Positions 1 to 10,247 of a stretch of 64,000 nucleotides of DNA are shown in pieces. The notes beneath the pieces were generated by a model. It was not told where the DNA came from. It did no database searches and was given only the letters and a program-made list of their open reading frames with translations. A program made the translations under genes and the position numbers. Position 1 is the stretch's first letter. Each line of letters starts with the position of its first letter. Source of the stretch: Stieleria varia (GTDB taxonomy: Bacteria; Planctomycetota; Planctomycetia; Pirellulales; Pirellulaceae). The stretch lies in the NCBI RefSeq assembly GCF_038443385.1, contig NZ_CP151726.1:4464001-4528000 (forward strand), written 5' to 3'.

Positions 1-622
1 GCTTCGCAGACGCTTGGTCATGAGCATCAATTGGCTCATAGTGTCGCTGCGTGGCTGTCGCGGCTCGCGCGGACGCGTTGCCGCCAGCGGAGAAACCGAG
101 CACGCCGATGCGTTTGGGCTGGAACCCATCGATCGCACCGCTTCTCAGCAAGCTGACGCTGCGTTGGATGTCCTGCACGGGCGGCAACCAGTTCTTTTCT
201 TCGTTTCGCGTCGGCACGCGGTATTTGAGGACCACTGCACTGACGCCGATGCTTTGCAGCCACTGGGCGATCTCGGTTCCTTCCAGATCCCACGCCAAGA
301 TGGAGTAGCCACCGCCGGGGTTGACGATCACAGTGTTTTCGCTGCCGGGAAAGGGATACAGGTGCAACTCTGGTTTGCTGACGTTTCCCAATCGAATCAC
401 GGATTTCCCCGCAACATCTCGACCGTTGGGCCCACTCGTGTCTTGCTCGGGCTCTGTAGGTGCAGTCCAAGCAGGCATGTTGCCCGACCACACGGGAACG
501 GTCTTGACGGCAGGGGCGGCTTCTTGTGCCAAGGCACCGTCACTGTGAAGAAGAACAACGGCGAGGATCAAAAGCCACTTGGTGCTGGAAATTGCTTTAC
601 GACGGAACGCGCTACGAGACAT
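1..622 (-). CDS. Alpha/beta hydrolase (esterase/lipase-like), 3' end cut by window edge
   Basis: The minus-strand frame from the ATG at 622 stays open to base 1, giving about 207 residues without the C-terminus. Residues 1-33 form a Sec signal peptide: a basic start, a hydrophobic stretch (WLLILAVVLL) and an ALA-Q cleavage site. The region NPGGGYSILAWDLEG carries the GGG oxyanion-hole motif of BD-FAE/hormone-sensitive-lipase-type esterases. VLGFSAGGN is the GxSxGG nucleophile elbow with the catalytic Ser. The catalytic Asp and His would lie beyond the edge. Planctomycetes often encode such exported esterases, probably for deacetylating or demethylating polysaccharides; the substrate here is unknown. 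The plus-strand frames over it are shadows. Confidence 0.85.
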   Translation of the reverse strand, partial: MSRSAFRRKAISSTKWLLILAVVLLHSDGALAQEAAPAVKTVPVWSGNMPAWTAPTEPEQDTSGPNGRDVAGKSVIRLGNVSKPELHLYPFPGSENTVIVNPGGGYSILAWDLEGTEIAQWLQSIGVSAVVLKYRVPTRNEEKNWLPPVQDIQRSVSLLRSGAIDGFQPKRIGVLGFSAGGNASARAATATQRHYEPIDAHDQASAK

Positions 623-687
623 CACGGTGCAACTCATCTGTTTGGAGGGAGATTGTCAGGGAAGGCCACCATGATAGCCGAAGTTTC

Positions 688-820
688 GGTAGGTCATGCT
701 GTGCATGACGCGATCCGTGCAACGCAGCCCAGCCACGTTGGGCGTCACCAGAAGTTTTCCCCGAATCCAGGAACCGGTCGTGAAGGCGGGCGTGCCGTAT
801 TTCGTCATCGGAGCATGACC
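688..820. repeat. Two copies of a short REP-like hairpin (GGTCATGCnnnGCATGAC)
   Basis: The stretches at 688-710 and 803-820 contain an inverted repeat centred on GTCATG/CATGAC. Copies occur at 7877-7898 (TCATGCGGAGCATGA) and, with altered arms, at 46828-46853 (GCATCACG/CGTGATGC). All lie between genes. They look like dispersed short palindromes, not operators of a single regulon. Confidence 0.5.
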
Positions 821-877
821 TGATGTAATATCCGCGATATTGGTCTGGGAAAGCTAGAAGATAGGGTTTGTCGTGGT

Positions 878-963
878 GGATCTTGCAAAAGATCCCACCG
901 CTATAGGATCTTTAACAAGATCCACTACCCTGAAGATAAGCTACAGGATCTTTAACAAGATCC
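878..963. repeat. Three 18-bp palindromes GGATCTT-N4-AAGATCC
   Basis: Perfect 7-bp inverted repeats with a 4-nt spacer lie at 878-895, 906-923 and 946-963. The second and third share flanks and are spaced exactly 40 bp apart. They sit between the divergent esterase and efflux genes but are more than 600 bp from the efflux start, so a repeat family is more likely than an operator. Confidence 0.6.
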
Positions 964-999
964 ACTACCCTAAAGATAAGTTGTCCCAGACCACGAGCC

Positions 1000-1170
1000 C
1001 GGATGATTCACGCGAGTCACTACAGTCTTCGCAACATGTTTGCGTGAAACGGCCTACGCGGATTGGCACGAAAACAGTCTGCACATATCAGCCGCCAGGC
1101 GATAGAGAGCGTCCCGCTTAGAAAGTAATCGGGAACCGGACGCTATCGCGTTCCGGCTGATGTATCAAAC
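1000..1170. repeat. About 170-bp dispersed repeat, copy 1
   Basis: This stretch aligns by eye with 13420-13590. Both hold GCGGATTGGCACGAAAACAG, then a CAGCCGCCA block and an inverted pair around GCGTCC/GGACGC (the CCGGACGCTATC motif). Partial relatives of its last third lie at 50246-50290 and, as two tandem copies, at 59757-59834. The remainder of the 623-1601 gap shows no credible gene. Confidence 0.55.
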
Positions 1171-1601
1171 GGCAACGTCCTACTTTCAACTCAAACCAAG
1201 TCTCTACTATCACTTGCGTCGTAGTGACAGACGCCCATGCAATCTCCGCGTCTAGCGTCAGTGGATCAATAGCTAGCGTTCCCGGCAGGCGAGAGTTTGG
1301 GCAAACTCGCGACAGCCTATGGGTGGCGGGTGAAAATAGAAAGCATGAGGGCTGTGATGGTCGAAGTTGGAAAGAGTAGCGACTCAATCGCTTTGCCCTT
1401 TATTTCACGCAGCCCTTCTGTCGCGTTGCCCATCTTTCGCGATGCACCCCAGAGAAGTCGTCGCCCATCCTTGAACTCGCCTCCATGCGTTATTCCAGCT
1501 CGCCAGTTTGTCATCCAATGCAATCGCGAAACAGCGAGAGTGGCTGTCATTGCGGCGAAACGGCTGGTTTGCAACTGAGTGGACGCGTCAATCACCGGAA
1601 A

Positions 1602-3179
1602 ATGGGTTGGCTGCGAATGATAGCCTTGGTGGTTTTCAGCGGCTTCGCGGGCTGTGCGAGCAAGGGTCCGATGCCGAGCTACTCGACGAGTTCTCTGCCG
1701 CCGATGTCGGAAAGCGGCCAAACGGAATCGCCTGATCGCTGGTGGACCACATTCAACGATCGTGAATTGGATAGTCAAGTCAACCGGGCATTGGGTGAGA
1801 ACCTTGACTTGGCGATCGCGTTGCAGCGGTTGCGTGCGGCGCAAGCCGTCACGCGTCGCGAAGCATCCGACTTGTACCCGGACCTGAATGGATTCTTTGT
1901 CAATCAGAATTCCTTTGGTCCTGGCCCGACCGATTCGCGAATCGATTGGGGGTTGGACGCGGCCTACCAAGTAGACCTGTGGGGCCGCAATCGTACTCGA
2001 GTGGCTGCAGAGCAATTGCGTACGGAAGCGACCCGAGCGGATTATCACGCGGTGGCGCTGACGTTGTCGGCGGAGATAGCGCGGAATTGGTTTGCGTTGA
2101 TCGAGGCGTCGGCTCAAATCGAACTGTTAGAAGAGCAGGTCGAAACAAACGTCAAGGGATTGAAGGCTGTTGAGCTGCGATACGCTGAGATCGGAGAGGG
2201 CGGCAGTCCCAACGTACTGCGTCAAAGGGGATTGGTGCAATCGACGCTTGAGCAGATCATTGTGGTGAAAGCTGACATGGAAGTACTGGAGCATCGTCTA
2301 TCAGTGTTGACAGGTCAGCCGCCGCAGACGGCCAGTTATATCACGGGTAGCGACTTTCCAGAACTTCCACCGCTTCCCTACACGGGCTTGCCATCGGAGT
2401 TGCTGAGCCGAAGGCCGGATGTGCGGGCGGCATACCTAGCTTTGGAGGCGGCAGATCGCGACGTTGCTGTTGCGGTGCGAGATCAATATCCGCGGTTGGA
2501 TCTGTCGGCTTCTTTAGTCAACTCGGCAGAGAATCCAGAGACATTGTTTCGCGACTGGTTTTTGTCGATTGGTGGGCAATTGTTGGGACCGATTCTGGAC
2601 GGTGGTCAGCGGCGAGCGGAAGTCGATCGACGCAAAGCGTTGGTGTGCGAGCGTTTTGCGGCGTACCGGCAAGCGATCTTGATTGCTTTGCAGGAAGTCG
2701 AAGACGGCTTGGCCTTGGAACGCTACCAGATTGAGCGCATTGAAAAACTTGAAACCCAAGTGCAGCTGGCCCAGCTCGCATCCGAACAGCTCTTGCAGTT
2801 TTTCATCACGGGCGAAGCGACCTATCTGGACGTGTTGAGTTCCAACCAGACAGAGCAGCGTTTGCAGCGTTCGCTTCTGTCGGCCCGGCTGGACCTCATC
2901 CTAAACCGTATCCGATTGTATTTGGCTCTGGCTGGAGACTTCGACACGCGACCGGATCCAAGTCTTATTCTGCCGCCCAGTGGCCCACAGAATCTTTCCG
3001 AGATTACCATCGATGTCCCACCCCAGGAGCTTGACGCCGAGGGAGCTGGTTTGCAGGATGATACACTTGATCGGAGCGAGCCAGGAATAGACAGTCCCGA
3101 ACCAGAATTGCCCTCGACTTTCAGGAGCGTGTTCAGCGAGTTCCAGTCCGGTTCCGAACAGAACATTTTCAGCCCTTGA
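1602..3179 (+). CDS. Efflux RND outer-membrane factor lipoprotein (TolC/NodT family)
   Basis: The protein forms the outer-membrane channel of a tripartite efflux pump. The frame opens at 1485, but the ATG at 1602 puts a lipoprotein signal at the N-terminus (MGWLRMIALVVFSGFAGC, lipobox Cys18), so that start is chosen. The remaining 525 residues contain the two OEP repeats typical of the family, including WWTTFNDRELD, the helical segment LDLAIALQRLRAAQA, and LLSRRPDVRAAYLALEAAD opening the second repeat. The C-terminal 70 residues are an acidic, Pro-rich extension with no counterpart in TolC. The adaptor follows after 112 bp and the pump after that. Substrates cannot be inferred. Confidence 0.92.
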   Translation: MGWLRMIALVVFSGFAGCASKGPMPSYSTSSLPPMSESGQTESPDRWWTTFNDRELDSQVNRALGENLDLAIALQRLRAAQAVTRREASDLYPDLNGFFVNQNSFGPGPTDSRIDWGLDAAYQVDLWGRNRTRVAAEQLRTEATRADYHAVALTLSAEIARNWFALIEASAQIELLEEQVETNVKGLKAVELRYAEIGEGGSPNVLRQRGLVQSTLEQIIVVKADMEVLEHRLSVLTGQPPQTASYITGSDFPELPPLPYTGLPSELLSRRPDVRAAYLALEAADRDVAVAVRDQYPRLDLSASLVNSAENPETLFRDWFLSIGGQLLGPILDGGQRRAEVDRRKALVCERFAAYRQAILIALQEVEDGLALERYQIERIEKLETQVQLAQLASEQLLQFFITGEATYLDVLSSNQTEQRLQRSLLSARLDLILNRIRLYLALAGDFDTRPDPSLILPPSGPQNLSEITIDVPPQELDAEGAGLQDDTLDRSEPGIDSPEPELPSTFRSVFSEFQSGSEQNIFSP

Positions 3180-3291
3180 TCCTGGTGGGTAGAGGCTGCG
3201 TGATTCATCGGGGCAATCAGCATGTGGTGGGGGATGTAACTGAGTAGGTTCTCGGTTCGATGCGCACCCTTCGAGAAAGAATTTGACATCC

Positions 3292-4638
3292 ATGACTGAT
3301 AGCGGGACCGAAAGGCCACGTCGACGCTGGTTGAGCGTCGTTTTGAACGCGATCATTTGCCTTTCAATTCTCGGCGGTTCCGTCGCTGGCGTATGGCTCA
3401 TCTACAGGACGGGGCCGACTGCAAAGCAGATTGAAACCAAACGGAGGTCCGCCGCATTGGTCGAAACCATCACGGTTCGACGCGATGATTACGCTCCGCA
3501 GTTGTCGGTCTTGGGAACCGTGCAGCCGGCACAGGACATTGTGCTCAGTCCGCGAGTTCGAGGCGAAATCATCAAGATATCCCCTTCGTTCGTTCCAGGC
3601 GGAATGGTCCGAGAGGGCGAGATGCTGTTGCAGATTGATCCGGCTGATTTTGAGAATACCGTGTCTGTTCGTCAGAGCGAGTTGGAACAGGTCGAAGCCG
3701 ACTGGGAGATCGAAGTCGGTCGTCGCAAGCTTGCCGAGCAAGAGCTGGAGTTGTTGGGAGACTCCATCAGCGGTATCAACCGTGCTCTCGTTTTGCGAGA
3801 GCCGCAGTCGGCATCGCTCAAGAGCCAATTGAGTGCGGCGAAGGCAGCTTTGGAGCGAGCGAAGTTGGATTTGGAACGAACAAAGTTGATCGCCCCCTTT
3901 GACGCCCAGGTCCTCAGGCAAGCGGTCAACGTGGGGTCGCAAGTCGGACCGGGCGATGATCTTGGGCAACTTGTGGGTATCGATGAATACTGGGTGCTTG
4001 CCGCCGTTCCCCTGCGGAGTTTGAGGTGGATCAAATTTCCCACGGACGATCAATCCGGTTCCGTCGTGACTTTGCACCACACAAATGCTTGGGCGCCCGA
4101 CGTCACGCGCACTGGCTACGTTGCTCGGATGATCGGTGCCGTGGATCAGCAAACACGTTTGGCGCGTGTGCTGGTCACAGTCGATGATCCACTCGGCAAG
4201 AAATCCAACTCGCCACCGCTCATTCTGGACACGCTCATTGAGGCTCGCATCGAGGGCACCGAGATTCCCGATGTTGTGCGATTGAATCGAGAGCACGTCC
4301 ACGATGGCGATACATTATGGGCTATGAAGGATGAGAAGTTAGAGATCCGCGTAGCCGATATTGTTTTTCAGGATCCTCAGTTCGCTTATATCCGCAGCGG
4401 TCTTGAAGATGGCGATCAAGTTGTCACCACAACGCTGGCGACCGTTGCCGAAGGGGTTCGATTGCGCAAGATCGATAGCCCGGACGAGGTGGAGACACCT
4501 GACGAAGTGAACGAGGGCTCGCCTGAAGAGCAGGCAGAGCCGCAGACGCCGGCTAAGTCCCGCCTGAGCTGGACCAGTGATCAAGATGCCCGTGGAGATC
4601 GGGTGATTACGGCGCAGTCCGCGGAGAATGGCAAGTGA
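3292..4638 (+). CDS. Efflux RND periplasmic adaptor (HlyD/MFP family)
   Basis: This 448-residue membrane-fusion protein links the inner-membrane pump to the outer-membrane factor. An N-terminal membrane anchor (about residues 20-40, [19 protein letters not shown]) is followed by the lipoyl/barrel-sandwich half-motif [15 protein letters not shown]...[16 protein letters not shown] helical hairpin spans roughly residues 120-200, and the second lipoyl half is [20 protein letters not shown]. The C-terminal 60 residues are acidic and disordered. The ATG at 3292 has GAGAAAG about 13 bases upstream; an in-frame TTG at 3283 is less likely. The stop overlaps the pump start by 4 bp, which implies translational coupling. 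Confidence 0.92.
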   Translation: MTDSGTERPRRRWLSVVLNAIICLSILGGSVAGVWLIYRTGPTAKQIETKRRSAALVETITVRRDDYAPQLSVLGTVQPAQDIVLSPRVRGEIIKISPSFVPGGMVREGEMLLQIDPADFENTVSVRQSELEQVEADWEIEVGRRKLAEQELELLGDSISGINRALVLREPQSASLKSQLSAAKAALERAKLDLERTKLIAPFDAQVLRQAVNVGSQVGPGDDLGQLVGIDEYWVLAAVPLRSLRWIKFPTDDQSGSVVTLHHTNAWAPDVTRTGYVARMIGAVDQQTRLARVLVTVDDPLGKKSNSPPLILDTLIEARIEGTEIPDVVRLNREHVHDGDTLWAMKDEKLEIRVADIVFQDPQFAYIRSGLEDGDQVVTTTLATVAEGVRLRKIDSPDEVETPDEVNEGSPEEQAEPQTPAKSRLSWTSDQDARGDRVITAQSAENGK

Positions 4639-7600
4639 GCAAGCCGCCGGAAGAACAGAATTCTCAGCACGACTTGAATGTTCAAGAGGCAGGAGAATCT
4701 CAATCGGAGCAGACAGCACAGCAGCAGGCCGAAACTCCGCCGACGTTCGGGCCCATTGCCTGGATGGCTCGCAACACCATCGCGGCCAACTTGTTGATGT
4801 TCATTCTGCTCGGTGGAGGCCTGTGGTCTGCTGCAGCGATTCAAAAGGAGGTCTTTCCCGAATCACAGCTTGATATCGTCGAAGTGAGTGTGGGTTACCC
4901 GGGTGCTTCGCCAGAGGAAGTCGAGCAGGGCATATTGCGGCCAATCGAAGGCGCCGTGCGCAGTGTTGACGGTATCCAGCGCCTCGATAGTGCAGCCCGC
5001 GAGTCGAGTGGTACCGTGACGATCGAACTGGTGGCCGGTCAGAATCGCATGAAGGCGTTCCAGGATATTGACCAGGCCGTCAGCCGCATTCGCACGTTTC
5101 CAGAGCAGATTGAACAGCCCGAAGTGCGTTTGCAGTCCGAGCAACGCGAAGTCATGCGTGTGGTGATCTACGGTGACATCGACGTGTGGGCATTACGCAA
5201 GCTGGCTGAACAGTTGCGAGATACGTTGCTGTCGACTGAAGAGATCACGCAGGTCGAATTGCGACGGGTGCCACAGTATGTCACGCACATCGAGATCCCG
5301 CGTCAACAACTACGCGAATACGGGCTGACGCTACCGGATGTGGCCGACATCATTCGGACCGCCAGTCAAGACGTTGCGGCGGGTTCAGTGCAAACCAGTG
5401 CCGGTGAAATTCTGTTGCGGGTCAAGGCTCGCAAACAGTGGGCGGATGAGTTTGCCAAGATTGAAATTGTGTCTGGACGTGAAGGGCCGAGTGTGACGTT
5501 GGGTGACTTGGCCACGATTTGCGACGGATTCGAGGAAGTCGGATTTCATTCCCAGTTCAGCCAAACTCCCTCGGTCGAGCTGGACATCTTTCGGGTCGGT
5601 TCCCAGTCGCCGATCGACATAGCAGCGGTCGTCGAAAAGACCATGAGTGAATTTGAGAGCGTGATGCCGCCCGGAGTGGATTGGCGGATTGACCGCAACA
5701 ATGCGGAAGAGTTTCGGCGGCGCCTGAATTTGGTTTTGGAAAACGCCGGCATGGCCGTCGTGATCGTGTTGGTCATCCTGGCGATATTCTTGGAATTCCG
5801 GTTGGCGTTCTGGGTGATGATGGGAATGGTCGTCTCATTTGTCGCGGGCATTCTGTTCTTGCCTCTGTTCGGCGTCAGCATCAACATGATCTCGCTATTC
5901 GGCTTTCTCGTCGTCTTGGGGATCGTGGTCGATGATGCGGTCGTGGTGGGAGAAAATGTCTATGAGAAACGCCAAACCGATGCCAATCATGAGGATGCCT
6001 CGATTGCGGGTACGCGAGAAGTCGCATCACCGGTCGTCTTTAGCGTGCTGACCAACATTGTCGCGTTTGTGCCTCTGTTGTTCATTCCCGGGGAGACCGG
6101 AAAGTTTTGGGGGCCGCTGCCGGTGGTCGTGATCATTGTGCTGACCCTGTCTCTGTTCGAATCCCTGTTCATTCTGCCTGCCCACTTGGCTCATGCACGC
6201 GAGGTGGTGCACCGTCGCGGACTGTGGGCGTTGCCGCACCGAGCACAACAAGGTTTTGGTCGCGGTTTCAGTCGCTTGGTCGACATTCTGTATCGACCGA
6301 TTTTGTTGTTCTGCCTGAAGTATCGCTACGTCGTTGCAAGTGTCGCGCTGGCCCTGTTTTTGCTGGTCGGAGGCTACGCGACAAGTGCGCATATGGGCAT
6401 GATTCTGATGCCGGAGGTCTCCGCAGATGAGATCGAGGCAGGCGTGAGAATGCCGGTCGGGACAACACAGGATCAGTCCGCGGAGATTGCCCGAGTGGTG
6501 ACCGAAGCCAGTTTGCGAATGTTCGACGAACACAATTTGTATGAAGTCGCCGAGGGGATCAAAACCAATGTTCGTGGTCAGGACTTCATCGATGTTGAAA
6601 TCGTGATGAAGCCACCGGATCAACGTGATATGACGGCAAATGAAGTCATCGAATTGTGGCGAGAATCGATCGGCGACTTACCGGGCGTGGATCAAGTCAC
6701 GTTTGAAGCCGAACGCGGTCCGGGCGGTGGTGGGCGACGCGACATTAGCGTCGCACTGAGTCACTCCAACATTGAGGTGCTGGATAAAGCGGCCCGTGAT
6801 TTTGTCGCACGTGTGGAACAATACGCGAACGTCCGCGATGTTAGTGACAACTACAACAAAGGCAAATCGCAGTACGATTTTCGGTTGCTGCCGGAGGGAC
6901 GCGCCTTGGGCTTGACTGACGAAGGCCTGGGGCAGCAACTGCGCGGAGCATTCTTCGGCTCGCTCGCTCTCCGGTTGCTGCGCGGCACCAATGAAGTGGA
7001 AGTGCGAGTGAAATTGCCCAAAGATCAACGCGAAGATATCCATCACTTAGAGGACTTGGTCATTCGCACGCCCAGCGGAGCTGAAGTGCCGTTGATGGAT
7101 GTTGCAGAGTTAAAGAAAAACGTGGCTTTTTCACGCATCAATCGGCGTGATGGTCGTCGCGCAATCAGTGTGTCGATGGACGTCGAACCCAAACGAGCCA
7201 TTACACAAGTCATCTCTGCGATGGAAAAGGATGCCTTACCTGCGCTACGTCGCGATTACCCAGGGATCACTTGGACGTTTGACGGGAGTAATGCGGAGAT
7301 GCGTCGGGCAACGTCCGCCCTGTGGGGATATTTTGGGCTGGCCCTGGCGGTGATTTACTCTCTGCTGGCCATCGCCTTTCGTGGCTACGTGCAACCATTG
7401 ATTGTTTTGGTCGCGATACCCTTTGGCATTGTTGGTGCGGTACTGGGACACATTTGGCTCGGCTACGACATTTCGCTGGTAAGTCTGATGGGCGTGATTG
7501 CGTTGTCTGGCGTGGTGATCAACGACTCACTCATCATGATCGACTACGCCAACCGCCGCCGGCAAAACGATGTCGACTGCAACGCGTTCGACGCGATCTC

Positions 7601-7832
7601 GCAAGCGGGTGTTCGACGTTTCCGGCCGATTCTGCTCACCACGTTGACCACTTTTGGCGGGCTGGTGCCTTTGATTTTCGAAAGATCTCTGCAAGCACAG
7701 TACATCATTCCGATGGCCATTTCCCTCGGCTTTGGCATCGTGTTCTCGACGGCTATCATTTTGGTGCTGATTCCGTGTCTCTATCTGATACTGGAAGACC
7801 TCATAGCAGTCTTTACGCCCAAGTCTGATTGA
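4635..7832 (+). CDS. RND efflux pump inner-membrane transporter (AcrB/HAE1-like)
   Basis: This is a 1065-residue proton-driven exporter, the usual length for the family. It starts at a GTG that overlaps the adaptor stop (GTGA). After about 35 disordered residues comes TM1 ([20 protein letters not shown]), then the porter loop opening [24 protein letters not shown]. The TM4 segment [20 protein letters not shown] carries the Asp pair that relays protons in AcrB. The second half repeats the fold, with a second set of TM segments around residues 900-1060 ([21 protein letters not shown]). Together with the two upstream genes it forms a complete tripartite operon. Drug, metal or lipid specificity cannot be read from the sequence. 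Confidence 0.95.
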   Translation: MSKPPEEQNSQHDLNVQEAGESQSEQTAQQQAETPPTFGPIAWMARNTIAANLLMFILLGGGLWSAAAIQKEVFPESQLDIVEVSVGYPGASPEEVEQGILRPIEGAVRSVDGIQRLDSAARESSGTVTIELVAGQNRMKAFQDIDQAVSRIRTFPEQIEQPEVRLQSEQREVMRVVIYGDIDVWALRKLAEQLRDTLLSTEEITQVELRRVPQYVTHIEIPRQQLREYGLTLPDVADIIRTASQDVAAGSVQTSAGEILLRVKARKQWADEFAKIEIVSGREGPSVTLGDLATICDGFEEVGFHSQFSQTPSVELDIFRVGSQSPIDIAAVVEKTMSEFESVMPPGVDWRIDRNNAEEFRRRLNLVLENAGMAVVIVLVILAIFLEFRLAFWVMMGMVVSFVAGILFLPLFGVSINMISLFGFLVVLGIVVDDAVVVGENVYEKRQTDANHEDASIAGTREVASPVVFSVLTNIVAFVPLLFIPGETGKFWGPLPVVVIIVLTLSLFESLFILPAHLAHAREVVHRRGLWALPHRAQQGFGRGFSRLVDILYRPILLFCLKYRYVVASVALALFLLVGGYATSAHMGMILMPEVSADEIEAGVRMPVGTTQDQSAEIARVVTEASLRMFDEHNLYEVAEGIKTNVRGQDFIDVEIVMKPPDQRDMTANEVIELWRESIGDLPGVDQVTFEAERGPGGGGRRDISVALSHSNIEVLDKAARDFVARVEQYANVRDVSDNYNKGKSQYDFRLLPEGRALGLTDEGLGQQLRGAFFGSLALRLLRGTNEVEVRVKLPKDQREDIHHLEDLVIRTPSGAEVPLMDVAELKKNVAFSRINRRDGRRAISVSMDVEPKRAITQVISAMEKDALPALRRDYPGITWTFDGSNAEMRRATSALWGYFGLALAVIYSLLAIAFRGYVQPLIVLVAIPFGIVGAVLGHIWLGYDISLVSLMGVIALSGVVINDSLIMIDYANRRRQNDVDCNAFDAISQAGVRRFRPILLTTLTTFGGLVPLIFERSLQAQYIIPMAISLGFGIVFSTAIILVLIPCLYLILEDLIAVFTPKSD

Positions 7833-7894
7833 TGGCAGGGGGCAGTCAGCGGGCGAGACGGTGGGTGTACCCTATTCGTCATGCGGAGCATGAC

Positions 7895-9088
7895 CTACGT
7901 ATTTCGGATGGCGTTTGCCGATTCGGTGAGGTCGATGCCGACGGGGCACCAGGTGATGCAGCGGCCGCAGCCGGTGCAGCCGGAGGTGCCGAATTGGTCG
8001 TGCCATGTCGCCAGCTTATGCGTCAACCACTGGCGATAGCGACTGCGGATGTCCGGTCTCGCCGTCTCACTCGACATTCGGCTCATCGCGATGTCGAAAC
8101 ACGAGTCCCACTTGCGAACCCGCTGCACGTTCGTCTCGTGCAAATCGCTGACTTCCTCCACACTGGAACAGAAACACGTCGGACACACCATCGTGCAGTT
8201 GGTACACGATAGGCATTTCTCCGCAACGCTTTGCCATGCCGGATGATCCAACGCACCCATCAAAGTTTCTCGGATGCCATCGGCGTCGAAGTGCTTGGTG
8301 ATCGATGCTGCCGTCGTTTCGGTTTGCAAGTTGGCTTGACGCAAGATGTCGTCGCTGGCAAGAGTCGTGGGCAACTCGGCGAGGATTGCTGCTCCCTGCT
8401 CCGAACCTGCTTCGATCACGTATCCGGTCTCCAGCTCCGTCATGACGAGGTCAAAGCCGCCGGTGCATTGCGGTCCGGTTCCCATCGAACTGCAGAAGCA
8501 TGTCGATGAACTTTTGGAGCAGTTCACAGCGATGATCAAAGCGAGCTGGCGGATCTGATGATACATCGGGTCCACGTATTGTCCTTGATCGAATACTCGA
8601 TCTTGGATCGCGATCGCCGCGAGGTCGCAGGCGCGGACACCCAAGAAAGCGTATTGCGGCGGCTCAAACTCGGCTTGCTGAAAATGCCAACCGTCATCGT
8701 CCAAGCTTGCGCCGCCGATCGATGCCGTGGGGGGAAAGAGATAGCGTTTCCAGGAATCAGGTCCGACGTTGAAATGAAATCGACGCGGTGGGGGTGATGC
8801 GTCCTGGGAATCCGCGGTCGATTGTTCAGCGGTGTAGGTGATTTGGTACACGGCCGGCGATTGGTTGTCCGTCCATCCGGCCGGCAACTCCTCCACCTGA
8901 TCGATGCGACGCAAAACGATTGCGTTCTGTTGGATCGTCGGGCCGATGACGTCATAGCCTTTTCTGCGCAGCAGGTCGATCAGAGATTGCAACGCACCGG
9001 TGTGGAGAAAACGTGCTTGCTGGGACGATGTGTGCGTCGGCACTACCATTTCAGAGAACTCGCTTGCGTTGTCTGCAATCTGCAGCAT
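7895..9088 (-). CDS. 4Fe-4S protein resembling sulfhydrogenase/Ni-Fe hydrogenase beta subunit or sulfite reductase subunit A
   Basis: This 397-residue cytoplasmic electron-transfer protein carries two ferredoxin-like clusters near its C-terminus: [16 protein letters not shown] and [16 protein letters not shown], about 80 residues apart. The N-terminal two thirds match the family that includes the HydB/AsrA subunits, with [19 protein letters not shown] and a further Cys set [20 protein letters not shown]. In hydrogenase or sulfite-reductase operons it passes electrons between an NAD(P)H-binding flavoprotein and the catalytic subunit. Here no partner is adjacent: the RND pump ends convergently on one side and a repeat array lies on the other. 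It may serve another reductase elsewhere in the genome. The family is well supported; the electron partner is unknown. Confidence 0.82.
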   Translation of the reverse strand: MLQIADNASEFSEMVVPTHTSSQQARFLHTGALQSLIDLLRRKGYDVIGPTIQQNAIVLRRIDQVEELPAGWTDNQSPAVYQITYTAEQSTADSQDASPPPRRFHFNVGPDSWKRYLFPPTASIGGASLDDDGWHFQQAEFEPPQYAFLGVRACDLAAIAIQDRVFDQGQYVDPMYHQIRQLALIIAVNCSKSSSTCFCSSMGTGPQCTGGFDLVMTELETGYVIEAGSEQGAAILAELPTTLASDDILRQANLQTETTAASITKHFDADGIRETLMGALDHPAWQSVAEKCLSCTNCTMVCPTCFCSSVEEVSDLHETNVQRVRKWDSCFDIAMSRMSSETARPDIRSRYRQWLTHKLATWHDQFGTSGCTGCGRCITWCPVGIDLTESANAIRNT

Positions 9089-9170
9089 TCGTCATGCTGT
9101 CGTTGCGTGATTCGCTGATTGTAGCGTATCGGCGGCGAGTGAGCGCGATTGTGAGTTGGGCAACGCTGGG

Positions 9171-9910
9171 CTGTTCAAAATTTGACGTTGACATTGTTTT
9201 CTCAGTCCATGATTTCGTTCCATGCATCGCAATCAAAGTGAGCCTCAGGCGCTAGCCGTGGGCCGGCACCACAATCCGCCTCAGGCCCACGGCTAGCGCC
9301 TGAGGCTCACTGGGGTCACCAGCTGCGCCGGCAGTAGGGACAAAAACTCGCGCAAACTCAAAAAGACACAACACCAAACTTTGAGCAGTTCAGTCCATGA
9401 TTTCGTTCCATGCATCGCAATCAAAGTGAGCCTCAGGCGCTAGCCGTGGGCCGGCACCACAATCCGCCACAGGCCCACGGCTAGCGCCTGAGGCTCACTG
9501 GGGTCACCAGCTGCGCCGGCAGTAGGGACAAAGACTCGCGCAAACTCAAAAAGACACAACACCAAACTTTGAGCAGTCCAGTCCATGATTTCGTTCCGTG
9601 CATCGCAATCAAAGTGAGCCTCAGGCGCTAGCCGTGGGCCGGCACCACAAACAGCCTCAGGCCCACGGCTAGCGCCTGAGGCTCACTGGGGGGCAAACAG
9701 CCTCAGGCCCACGGCTAGCGCCTGAGGCTCACTGGGGGGCAAACAGCCTCAGGCCCACGGCTAGCGCCTGAGGCTCACTGGGGGGCAAACAGCCTCAGAG
9801 GCCCACGGCTAGCGCCTGAGGCTCACTGGGGAGCAAACAGCCTCAGAGGCCCACGGCTAGCGCCTGAGGCTCACTGGGGGGCCCAGCTGCGTCGGCAGTA
9901 GGGACATAGA
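9171..9910. repeat. Palindromic MITE-like repeat array, period 188 bp then about 46-48 bp
   Basis: The array starts with an outer arm CTGTTCAAAATTTGACGTTG (9171-9190). The 188-bp unit recurs, with CAGTCCATGATTTCG at 9203, 9391 and 9579. Each unit contains a large palindrome built from GTGAGCCTCAGGCGCTAGCC and its complement, and ends in ACACCAAACTTTGAGCAG, an imperfect inverted copy of the first arm. The third unit collapses into five head-to-tail half-palindromes (about 9649-9870), each ending GGCTCACTGGGG. Related single copies are at 13293-13418 and, inverted, at 29764-30013. There is no coding gene in the array. Confidence 0.85.
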
Positions 9911-9917
9911 CTGGATT

Positions 9918-10080
9918 ATTCATAACCCGACGCGTAAGCGAGGGATACTCGGTAAATCCCGCGCTTACGCGTCGGGTTATGAAAAACAATCTGCATTTCC
10001 CAACGATGTCACAACTCATTGGCAAGAATCTGTTTGCGCTTAAATCAATCATCCGCATGAATCATCCGCGCCTAGCCCGG
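9918..10080. repeat. About 150-bp dispersed repeat, copy A
   Basis: It aligns with 13600-13760. Both begin with an inverted pair (GACGCGTAAGCGAGG and its near complement, with ATACTCGGTAAATCCC between), continue through CAATCTGCATTTCCCA and end at AAATCAATCATCCGCATGAA. Differences are scattered substitutions, so the copies are old. Confidence 0.6.
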
Positions 10081-10187
10081 ATGATGAACGCAGACTGTTT
10101 TCGTGGCAGGTCGCGCTATCGACTTAGGCAGTCGAAGGACGGGTTGCTGAACGTATTGCGGATTACGAGTGTCAGTCTTGAGAAAGT

Positions 10188-10247
10188 GTCAGCCTAGAAA
10201 GGCTGACGTACGGGTTGCTGACGTACGGGTTGCTGATGTACGGGTGG
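10188..10247 (-). terminator. Candidate 3' processing/termination hairpin with CCCGTACGTCAGC repeats
   Basis: Directly after the TAA of the gene ending at 10248, reading the gene strand, come three near-copies of ACCCGTACGTCAGCA. They are followed by the perfect hairpin GTCAGCC-TTTCTA-GGCTGAC (10188-10207). The same arrangement follows the tatC stop at 33444-33486. There is no U-run, so a Rho-independent terminator is not certain. Confidence 0.5.

Noticed and set aside
14-823. Plus-strand frame of 269 residues over the esterase
   Set aside because: The minus strand encodes a clear signal peptide and the GFSAGG esterase motif; the plus frame has biased composition and no domain.
878-963. Operator of the efflux operon
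   Set aside because: The palindromes lie more than 600 bp before the operon start and look like a dispersed repeat; kept only as a low-interest finding.
1485-1601. Upstream extension of the efflux lipoprotein gene
   Set aside because: The 39 added residues would place the lipoprotein signal inside the protein; the ATG at 1602 gives a normal lipobox.
9171-9910. Possible CRISPR array
   Set aside because: Units are contiguous palindromes without unique spacers of constant length, and no cas gene is nearby. The same holds for the arrays at 33.6, 39 and 54 kb.
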